Translations under genes and position numbers: made by a program
Assembly (NCBI GenBank): GCA_003221075.1
Contig: QHUF01000023.1
Coordinates: 1-6,339 of the forward strand
Source of the DNA: Gemmatimonadota bacterium
GTDB lineage: Bacteria > Gemmatimonadota > Gemmatimonadetes > Gemmatimonadales > GWC2-71-9
DNA: 6,339 nucleotides
Reading direction: 5' to 3'
The notes under the pieces: generated by a model
What the model was told of the DNA's origin: nothing
The model's database searches: none
What the model saw: the letters and a program-made list of their open reading frames with translations, nothing else
Shown: piece after piece, positions 1 to 6,339 of the stretch
Layout: each line of letters opens with the position of its first letter
Position numbering within the stretch: the first letter of the stretch is position 1

Positions 1-1171
1 CTCGGGCCGGCGCTCCGCGCGACACGAGCTCGCGCAACCGCGAATGCGGACGGTTGGTGAGCGAGTCCCGTTCCTGCGCGAAGCGAATCGTGAGCGAGTC
101 GCCCGTAATCCAGTCGGTCTCCTTGGGCGGTGTCGTGGAGTCCCGCTTGGCGGTGGAGAAGGCGTTGCCGAACGCCCGCGATTCGGTAAGGATTTCGCCC
201 GGCGAATCGATCGCGAGCGAATCGGATTGAATCGTGTATAGTGCCGAGATCGCATGGGGACGGCTGGTGTCGCCCCACGCGAATGTCTGTTGTAACAACC
301 GATCGGCGACGCGGAGATCGATCGTATCCGCCGTGAGGTTCCAGTCGGCGCCCGTGGCACTGCCGTGACCCAGCGCCTTCACCTGCCGAATGTCGCGCTG
401 CGCGAGACCCAGCTCGATGCGCGTGCCCACGAGCGTGTAGCCCTTAGCGGCGTCGCCGGTGCCTCCCCCGCCTCCCCGCCCCCGCCCCTCGACGCGCGGC
501 GAGCCGACCAGCACACCAAAGCCCGTCGTCTGATCGAGCTGCATCGAATCGGAGCGCGCCGCAAAGTCGCTCCGGTCGATCGTGACTTTCCCACCCGCCC
601 ACATGCGGTCGTCCCCTTTGAAGCGCAGCCGGTCGCCGACGATGATGTAAGGTTCGTTGGACAGCGTGTCACCCGGTTGGGTCTGACGGTATTCGACTGT
701 CGGCCGCTGCGTGGCGTACATCTCGACGGTATCGCGGATGCCTTTGGCGGCCCGCAAGTAGCGCAGATTCGGCCCGCGTAACACCGATCCCGTCCGGCGG
801 TTGACGGCCACGACGTTATTGTGCGCCTCGAGGCGTTCGTCCCTCAGGAAGTACGACGCGAAGCGCGAGTCGAGCGCGATGCCGGTGTCGCGAATCACAA
901 CTCGCCCGATCAGGTCGAGTCGGCCCAAAGCCGGATAATGCGCGAAGCTGTCCGCGGAGATGCTGGTGGAGGTGCCGTCGCAGTGCCCGAGCACACCACC
1001 ACCGCCGTGCGCCGACTTTTCGCCGTTGGCGCCGGTGATCTCGCGGTACGTGTGTCCGATCGAGTCGATCATCACGCGGCATGTCCGGCCCGTATCCGGC
1101 GGAGCTGCAGGAGCGGGGGCAGGCTGTTGCTGCAGGACGAGCGCGACAGCGAGCAACGGACCGGCGATCAT
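1..1171 (-). CDS. OstA/LptA-like LPS transport protein (3' partial)
   Basis: 390 codons are visible and the frame is open to the left edge. The start is ATG at 1171, overlapping the TGA of the lptC remnant; no other start codon occurs between it and an in-frame stop at 1256-1258. Residues 1-22 form a plausible export signal with a hydrophobic core (LLAVALVL) but no basic residue in front, followed by an Ala/Pro-rich stretch. The mature part consists of repeating beta-strand units of the OstA type: ISADSFAHY and LIGRVVIRD (71-95), ASYFLRDERLEAHNNVVAV (105-123), IIVGDRLRFKGDDRMWAGGKVTI (176-198), WNLTADTIDLRV (277-288), SDSLAID (316-322), TGDSLTIRF (356-364). A Gly/Arg-rich linker lies at 229-240. 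LptA itself is about 185 residues, so this is either a long multi-unit OstA-like protein, as known from Bacteroidetes, or a protein related to the LptD N-domain. The position after lptC supports a role in the periplasmic LPS bridge. Cys31 and Cys64 could form a disulfide. Confidence 0.65.
   Translation of the reverse strand, partial: MIAGPLLAVALVLQQQPAPAPAAPPDTGRTCRVMIDSIGHTYREITGANGEKSAHGGGGVLGHCDGTSTSISADSFAHYPALGRLDLIGRVVIRDTGIALDSRFASYFLRDERLEAHNNVVAVNRRTGSVLRGPNLRYLRAAKGIRDTVEMYATQRPTVEYRQTQPGDTLSNEPYIIVGDRLRFKGDDRMWAGGKVTIDRSDFAARSDSMQLDQTTGFGVLVGSPRVEGRGRGGGGGTGDAAKGYTLVGTRIELGLAQRDIRQVKALGHGSATGADWNLTADTIDLRVADRLLQQTFAWGDTSRPHAISALYTIQSDSLAIDSPGEILTESRAFGNAFSTAKRDSTTPPKETDWITGDSLTIRFAQERDSLTNRPHSRLRELVSRGAPAR
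465..488 (-). other. G-quadruplex-type motif within the OstA/LptA-like gene
   Basis: On the transcribed-sense strand this stretch has four runs of four or five G separated by loops of 1, 1 and 4 bases. It meets the usual pattern for an intramolecular G-quadruplex in DNA or mRNA. It encodes the Gly/Arg-rich linker at about residues 229-237 of the OstA/LptA-like protein, so the G content may come from glycine codons in a GC-rich genome. Confidence 0.55.
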
Positions 1172-1296
1172 TGGTTCGGCAAGGTGAACTGGCCGCCCCG
1201 GCCGGTGGGTCGCTTGGCGGAGATGTTCTTGAACTCTGGATCGGATGTGAACCCGTCACCTACAACGTGACGGCCAGGCTCATGCGGGCCTCCATG
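1168..1296 (-). pseudogene. lptC: Detached C-terminal end of lptC in another reading frame
   Basis: In the frame shifted by -1 relative to the upstream lptC frame, the bases from about 1275 to 1168 encode GRHVVGDG, then GFTSDPEFKN, and end in GGQFTLPNQ followed by TGA. This GF-SDP-F pattern, a basic stretch and a final beta-strand look like the last strands of LptC proteins. The TGA (1168-1170) overlaps the ATG of the next gene as ATGA, the same junction type as kdsD/lptC, which strongly suggests that this was the real end of lptC. The frame has no start codon in a sensible place and opens only at 1296. Joining both parts gives about 150 residues, so 30-40 residues seem to be absent. The frame relation requires a lost length of 3n+1 bases if a single deletion is the cause. 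Confidence 0.75.
1253..1273. repeat. Perfect 7-bp inverted repeat around the premature stop of lptC
   Basis: CCGTCAC at 1253-1259 and GTGACGG at 1267-1273 are exact reverse complements with a 7-base loop that contains the premature TAG of lptC (1260-1262). There is no T-run after the stem on the transcribed strand, so it is not a typical intrinsic terminator. It lies within the region where the reading frame of lptC changes and may mark the breakpoint of a deletion. Confidence 0.7.
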
Positions 1297-1634
1297 TCAC
1301 CGGTGCGCCAGTGATGCGTCCCCTCGCGCGACGTCAGCGTCGACGTCGGTTTGCCCGTCTGATCGTAAAACGTCACGTGCACGTTGCGCAGCTCGGCGCG
1401 CTGGGTGTTGGAATAGAAGTACGCGGTGTCGCCACGTACCCGCGCCCGCAGTACCCCGGCGTCCGTGACGTAATGGGTCATCCCGATCAGCACCTGGTCG
1501 GCGCTGTCGAGCACGGCCTGGGTGGCCGTGACGGGAGTGCCGCTCTTACAGGCTCCAAAGAGGAGGAGCAGCCCGATGAGTATCGACACGCTAAAGCGTG
1601 CGCTCGGCACGGCGCTGCCCTTAAGGACATTCAT
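1260..1634 (-). CDS. lptC: LptC-like LPS export protein, N-terminal part, cut short by a premature stop
   Basis: LptC is the bitopic or membrane-anchored partner of the LptBFG transporter and hands LPS to periplasmic LptA. The frame encodes 124 residues against about 190 for typical LptC. It starts at ATG 1634, overlapping the kdsD stop as ATGA. Residues 14-28 are a hydrophobic segment ending in LLFGAC, a slightly atypical lipobox with Cys29, so the protein may be lipid-anchored or held by an uncleaved signal anchor. The rest is the LptC/OstA beta-jellyroll type: DSADQVLIGMTHYVTDAGVL (43-62), DTAYFYSN (69-76), ELRNVHVTFYD (81-91), TSREGTHHWRTGDMEA (101-116). The frame ends at MSLAVTL and a TAG at 1260-1262. 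The missing C-terminal strands occur just downstream in another frame (see 1168-1296), so the gene looks broken by a deletion or sequence error. The identity rests on position and fold signature, as LptC sequences are weakly conserved. Confidence 0.8.
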   Translation of the reverse strand: MNVLKGSAVPSARFSVSILIGLLLLFGACKSGTPVTATQAVLDSADQVLIGMTHYVTDAGVLRARVRGDTAYFYSNTQRAELRNVHVTFYDQTGKPTSTLTSREGTHHWRTGDMEARMSLAVTL

Positions 1635-2626
1635 ACGGCGCCGGCCTTCATCAGATCATGCAGATGCACGATCCCCACCACGTTCTTGTCACCATCGAGT
1701 ACCGGCAGCGCCATGATGCCGTGGCGTTCCATGAGACTCACCGCGGCGCTCGCCAGCTCATCACCGGTCGTCGCCTTGGGCGTCCGGGTCATGACGTCGC
1801 CGACCGGGATGTCGAGGAACTTGTCCGTCTTCTCCATGAGCCGGGTCAGATCGCCCGCCGTGACGACGCCTGCTAACGCTTTCCCATTCGCGATCACGAC
1901 CGTGCCCCGCTTCCCGGCGAGCAGCACGACGCACTCCCGCATCGGGCGGTCCGGGGTGAGGAGCGGCAGATCCTGGGTGAGCATCACATCGGCGACGCGC
2001 AGCAGCAGCTTGCGTCCCAGCACGCCGCCGGGGTGCAGCGCGGCGAAATCCTCGCGGCGGAAGCCTTTGACCTCGAGCAGGGTCACCGCGAGGGCGTCGC
2101 CTAACGCGAGCGCGACCGTGGTACTCGCGGTCGGCGCCAGCGTTTCCGGACAGGCTTCATCGGCGACCGAGGCGTCGAGGACGACCGTCGCCTGCCGTCC
2201 CAGCAGCGAATCGGCGTCACCGGTCAGCGCGAGGATCGGTACACCGAGGCGTTTCAGTTGATTGACGAGCCCGAACAGCTCGTCGGAGGCGCCGCTCTTC
2301 GAGAGCACGATCGCGACATCGTCTCGACTCACAATGCCGAGGTCGCCGTGGAGCGAATCGACCGGATGCAGGAACATGGCCGGCGTGCCGGTCGACGTGA
2401 ACGTTGCGGCAATCTTGCGGGCGATCAGGCCCGACTTGCCGAGGCCCGACACGATGACGCGTCCCCTGGCCGCCGCGAGAATCTCGATGGCGCGCGCAAA
2501 CGCCGGGCCGAGCGTATCCGCCAGCCGCTGGACGGCCGCCGCCTCGAGCGCGAGCACACGCTTGCCGCGGTCGACGAGCTGCTTGCCGCCGGGTTGCGCT
2601 TGGGGAGTGCGCTGCGGCTTATGCAC
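1631..2626 (-). CDS. kdsD: Arabinose-5-phosphate isomerase (KdsD/KpsF family)
   Basis: KdsD interconverts ribulose 5-phosphate and arabinose 5-phosphate, the first step of the Kdo pathway. The 331-residue protein has the family layout and length (E. coli KdsD 328): an N-terminal SIS sugar-isomerase domain (about 40-185) and two CBS domains (about 210-330). The SIS part shows SGLGKSG (60-66), TSTGTPAMFLHP (78-89), SLHGDLG (91-97), SKSGASDE (109-116), DEACPETLAPTASTT (156-170) and LHPGGVLGRKLLLRV (197-211). Lys64, His93, Glu116, Glu157 and His198 align with the active-site residues of the E. coli enzyme at a constant offset of five. The CBS part ends in VVGIVHLHDLMKAGAV. The start is GTG at 2626, 8 bases inside the end of kdsA; a second in-frame GTG lies at codon 24, but using it would shorten the N-terminus. 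The stop overlaps lptC as ATGA. KpsF or GutQ paralogues look alike; the context favours KdsD. Confidence 0.95.
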   Translation of the reverse strand: MHKPQRTPQAQPGGKQLVDRGKRVLALEAAAVQRLADTLGPAFARAIEILAAARGRVIVSGLGKSGLIARKIAATFTSTGTPAMFLHPVDSLHGDLGIVSRDDVAIVLSKSGASDELFGLVNQLKRLGVPILALTGDADSLLGRQATVVLDASVADEACPETLAPTASTTVALALGDALAVTLLEVKGFRREDFAALHPGGVLGRKLLLRVADVMLTQDLPLLTPDRPMRECVVLLAGKRGTVVIANGKALAGVVTAGDLTRLMEKTDKFLDIPVGDVMTRTPKATTGDELASAAVSLMERHGIMALPVLDGDKNVVGIVHLHDLMKAGAV

Positions 2627-3414
2627 GGACGGTTTCCCGGACGCGGTGCCAGATCTCTACCGCCAGCCCCACGATGCTCGCCAGCTGGTCGAGCGGCACC
2701 ATGTTCGGCCCGTCGGACGGCGCGCGGGCGGGGTCGGGATGCGTCTCGAGGAAAAAGCCATCGGCGCCGGCGGCGGCAGCGGCATACAGCAGGGGCGGAA
2801 TGAACCCGCGGTCGCCCCCGCTCGCGCCGTCCCTGCCCTGTCCCGGCTGCTGCACTGAGTGCGTCGCGTCGAAGATCACGGGTACGTTGCAGGCGGCGCG
2901 CAGCCGCGAGAAACTGCGCATGTCGACGACCAGGTCTCCATACCCGAAAAACGTCCCTCGTTCGGTGACGGCGACGTCGGGGGCGCCACCCGCGCGCACC
3001 TTCTCTACCGCCCCGCGCATCTCTTCCGGTGCCATCCATTGACCCTTTTTGATGTTGACCGGACGGCCGGCCTTGCCGGCGGCGACCAGCAGATCCGTCT
3101 GCCGGCAAAGAAAGGCGGGAATCTGGAGCACGTCGGCGACGTGGGCGGCGACCGAGACGTGACCTGGCTCATGGATATCGGTCAGGATGGGCAGGCCGGT
3201 GGCGCTACGGACTTTTTCGAGCGCGCGGAGCCCCGATTCGATCCCGGGACCGCGCGGGGCACTCAGGCGCGAGCGGTTCGCCTTGTCGTATGACGCCTTG
3301 TAGATGACGGTGATGCCGAGCTTGACCGCCAGCTCGGCGAGCGCCTCACCGACGCGGACGTTGAGGTCGTCGGACTCGACGACGCACGGACCCGCGATGA
3401 GAAACGGGCTGTTG

Positions 3415-3437
<23 letters not shown>
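2619..3437 (-). CDS. kdsA: 3-deoxy-8-phosphooctulonate synthase (Kdo 8-phosphate synthase), metal-dependent type
   Basis: KdsA condenses arabinose 5-phosphate with phosphoenolpyruvate to Kdo 8-phosphate in the cytoplasm. The 272-residue protein is a single TIM barrel of normal length. Visible motifs are AGPCVVES (15-22), KASYDKANRS (47-56) with the KANRS substrate motif, RGPG (62-65), TDIHEP (86-91), IPAFLCRQTDLL (106-117), NIKKGQ (128-133), FDATHSVQ (189-196) and ETHPDP (231-236). Cys18, His193, Glu231 and Asp242 match the four metal ligands of the Aquifex aeolicus enzyme. E. coli KdsA has Asn instead of this Cys and needs no metal, so this is the metal-dependent class. The ATG at 3437 overlaps the pyrG end by 23 bases and leaves a short N-terminus, as in A. 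aeolicus. The TAA at 2619-2621 lies within the start region of kdsD. Confidence 0.98.
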
Positions 3438-5069
<1,632 letters not shown>

Positions 5070-5073
<4 letters not shown>

Positions 5074-5819
5074 GGACTCACCTCCCTCAGGTGTCGGGTG
5101 ATTTCCGCTTCGGCCCACTTGAGGTCCGCCGGGGTGTCGATGCCTGGCGCAGCCGGCCCGTCGAACAACGTCACGCCCATCGGAATGCCGTGTAACAGCG
5201 GGCGCAATTGCTCCAGCCTTTCCCACTGCTCTTCCGGCACGGGCGGCAGCCGCACCCATGCCTCCAGCGCTTCCCGTGTGTAGGCGTACACACCCACGTG
5301 CTGGTGATAGACGACTTCGCCCTTGCCGTCGCGGTCGAATGGAATCGGCGCGCGCGAGAAGTACACCGCCCGGCCGCGTGCATCGACGACGACTTTCACA
5401 CGGCTCGGGTCGTTGACCAACGCTCGGTCGAGCGAGCCGGCGGCGGTACCGAGCGGATCGCCGCCCTCGAGGCACGCCAGCGCGCCACGCACCGCGGCGG
5501 CCGCGACGAACGGTTCGTCGCCCTGTACATTCAGAATAAAGTGGAAGTCGCTAAACGCTGGGTTGGCAATGACTTCCGCGACTCGTTCGGTCCCCGATGC
5601 GTGATCGAGCGACGTCATGACCGCTTCAAAACCCGCGTTCTCGACCACCTTCGCGATCTCGCGCGCGTCGGTAGCAACGACGAGGCGATCGCAAATGCCG
5701 AGTTCGGCGATGCGGCGCGTGACGACGACGATGAGGGGTTCGCCACCCAGTGGCAGGAGTGGCTTGCGAGGGAGCCGGCTGGAGCCCAGCCGTGCAGGAA
5801 TCACGCCAAGGACGGGCAC
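5070..5819 (-). CDS. kdsB: 3-deoxy-manno-octulosonate cytidylyltransferase (CMP-Kdo synthetase)
   Basis: KdsB is a cytoplasmic enzyme that activates Kdo: Kdo + CTP gives CMP-Kdo + pyrophosphate, the donor for the Kdo transferase that acts on lipid A precursor. The 249-residue protein matches the usual length (E. coli 248). It has the N-terminal nucleotide-binding signature PARLGSSRLPRKPL (residues 8-21), VATD (48-51), SGTER (75-79), the NVQGDEP motif (97-103) with metal-binding Asp101, the YFSRAPIP strand (153-160), and the C-terminal GIDTPADL (226-233) with the second metal-binding Asp228. The start is a GTG at 5819, which puts the first strand directly at the N-terminus as in relatives. An in-frame stop lies a short way upstream with no ATG between. 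No Shine-Dalgarno sequence is evident. Its TGA overlaps the pyrG start as GTGA, so the enzyme that uses CTP is translationally coupled to the one that makes it. Confidence 0.97.
5078..5085 (-). promoter_or_regulatory. Strong Shine-Dalgarno sequence of pyrG
   Basis: The transcribed strand reads GGAGGTGA here, a full match to the 3' end of 16S rRNA. The GGAGG core is 7 bases before the GTG at 5073. It lies inside the last codons of kdsB. It fixes the pyrG start and is the clearest ribosome-binding site in the window, whereas the neighbouring genes have weak sites or none. Confidence 0.8.
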
Positions 5820-5861
5820 GGAAGAAGATACAAAATCTGTGCCGTGGAGTCTAGCCCGCGT
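5820..5861 (-). other. Intergenic gap between trpG/pabA and kdsB
   Basis: These 42 bases are the only non-coding stretch of any size in the window. On the transcribed strand they are richer in A and T towards kdsB (around GATTTTGTATCTTC). I see no stem-loop followed by a T-run that would end the upstream transcript, no Shine-Dalgarno sequence in front of the kdsB GTG, and no pair of -35 and -10 boxes at good spacing. A weak promoter for the Kdo/Lpt operon could lie here or inside the upstream gene; the sequence alone does not decide it. Confidence 0.4.
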
Positions 5862-6339
5862 CTATACCGGTGCTCCGGTTGATCTTACAACGCGCAAGAA
5901 GTTCTCGAGAATGCGCTTCCCGTGTTCCGTCCCGATGGACTCTGGATGGAATTGCACTCCGTAAGTCGGGTGATCCCGATGCTTCATGGCCATGATCTCT
6001 GCGGCATCGCCCGGACCCTGGCGATCGGCGCTCATCGCCGTCACCACCAGAGCTGGGGGAAGCGAGGCGGGGTCGACGACGAGCGAGTGGTACCGCATCG
6101 CCGTAAACGGGCTGGGAATGCCGTCGAAAAACTCATCGTCGCTATGGACGATTGGGCACGTCTTGCCGTGCATCAGCCGAGGCGCTCGCACGATCTTGCC
6201 TCCGAACGCCTCACCGATGGCCTGGTGGCCCAGGCACACCCCGAGGATCGGAACTTGGCCCGCGAGCGTGCGAACCAGGGGCACCAGAATTCCTGCTTGT
6301 GCCGGGGTCTTGGGTCCGGGCGACAGGACCACGGCGGTC
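5862..6339 (-). CDS. trpG: Class I glutamine amidotransferase, anthranilate/aminodeoxychorismate synthase component II (5' partial)
   Basis: This subunit hydrolyses glutamine and passes ammonia to a chorismate-using partner, TrpE for tryptophan or PabB for folate. The window shows the last 158 residues; the reading frame stays open to the right edge. By comparison with E. coli PabA (187 aa) about 45 N-terminal residues lie outside. Visible are the SPGP oxyanion-loop motif (SPGPKTP, visible residues 6-12), the nucleophile elbow GVCLGHQ with Cys at visible residue 35, the HGKT and RYHSLVV motifs typical of TrpG/PabA, and the catalytic His and Glu in VQFHPES (visible residues 131 and 133). The GTG at 6332 is internal and is not the start. 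The gene ends with TAG, 42 bases before kdsB. TrpG and PabA cannot be told apart from this sequence, and one protein may serve both partners. Its link to the Kdo genes looks positional only. Confidence 0.9.
   Translation of the reverse strand, partial: TAVVLSPGPKTPAQAGILVPLVRTLAGQVPILGVCLGHQAIGEAFGGKIVRAPRLMHGKTCPIVHSDDEFFDGIPSPFTAMRYHSLVVDPASLPPALVVTAMSADRQGPGDAAEIMAMKHRDHPTYGVQFHPESIGTEHGKRILENFLRVVRSTGAPV

Noticed and set aside
80..235. Repeated GCGAATCG/GAGCGAATCG-like words in the left part of the window
   Set aside because: They are in frame and encode recurring Asp-Ser-Leu type strand units of the OstA-like protein. Spacing is irregular, so protein repetition and codon choice explain them better than a DNA repeat.
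816..1259. Minus-strand open frame of 147 codons between the lptC stop and the OstA-like gene
   Set aside because: It is in a different frame from both the lptC remnant and the OstA-like protein, and its product is an Arg/Pro/Ser-rich shadow. The OstA-type strands lie in the frame starting at 1171.
1253..1273. Intrinsic terminator inside lptC
   Set aside because: The stem is only 7 bp and no T-run follows it on the transcribed strand. The operon continues with an overlapping gene.
1253..1296. Programmed -1 ribosomal frameshift joining the two parts of lptC
   Set aside because: No X XXY YYZ slippery heptamer is present before the hairpin, and a frameshift would still leave the protein 30-40 residues short of the family length.
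1311..2261. Long open frame on the plus strand (316 codons) opposite kdsD and lptC
   Set aside because: It is antisense to the clear kdsD, and its Ser/Arg/Thr-rich product shows no domain. It is a composition shadow.
5820..5861. sigma-70 type promoter for kdsB in the 42-base gap
   Set aside because: TTGTAT or TGTATC could serve as a -10 box, but no good -35 box lies at 16-18 bases, so it is not called as a promoter.

Overview
This GC-rich window holds seven tightly packed genes, all on the minus strand and transcribed from right to left. Six of them form a continuous run for the supply of activated Kdo (3-deoxy-D-manno-octulosonate) and for lipopolysaccharide export. In transcription order they are a class I glutamine amidotransferase (trpG/pabA type, 5' end outside the window), kdsB, pyrG, kdsA, kdsD, lptC and an OstA/LptA-like gene that runs off the left edge. 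The genes indicate a Gram-negative (diderm) bacterium that makes Kdo-containing LPS. Composition, the metal-dependent type of KdsA and the long OstA-like protein would fit Gemmatimonadota or a related lineage. That placement is an impression from the sequence, not a demonstrated identity.

Layout. 5862-6339: amidotransferase, followed by a 42-base gap, the only intergenic space in the window. 5070-5819: kdsB. 3415-5073: pyrG, overlapping kdsB by 4 bases. 2619-3437: kdsA, overlapping pyrG by 23 bases. 1631-2626: kdsD, overlapping kdsA by 8 bases. 1260-1634: the 5' part of lptC, overlapping kdsD by 4 bases. 1168-1296: the 3' part of lptC in another frame, overlapping the next start by 4 bases. 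1-1171: OstA/LptA-like gene. Continuous overlaps from kdsB to the last gene point to one translationally coupled operon. No terminator or convincing promoter is visible inside it.

How the genes fit together. KdsD makes arabinose 5-phosphate, KdsA condenses it with phosphoenolpyruvate to Kdo 8-phosphate, and KdsB joins free Kdo to CTP, which PyrG supplies. LptC and the OstA/LptA-like protein belong to the periplasmic bridge that carries finished LPS to the outer membrane. The phosphatase KdsC, needed between KdsA and KdsB, is not in the window, although in Escherichia coli it lies between kdsD and lptC.

The main anomaly is lptC. Its reading frame stops early at 1260-1262, while a recognisable LptC C-terminus continues in another frame and ends exactly at the start of the next gene. 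Roughly 30-40 residues between the two parts appear to be missing, and a perfect 7-bp inverted repeat surrounds the premature stop. This is either a real lesion or an assembly or sequencing error. I found no undescribed system here; the rest is a conserved core pathway.
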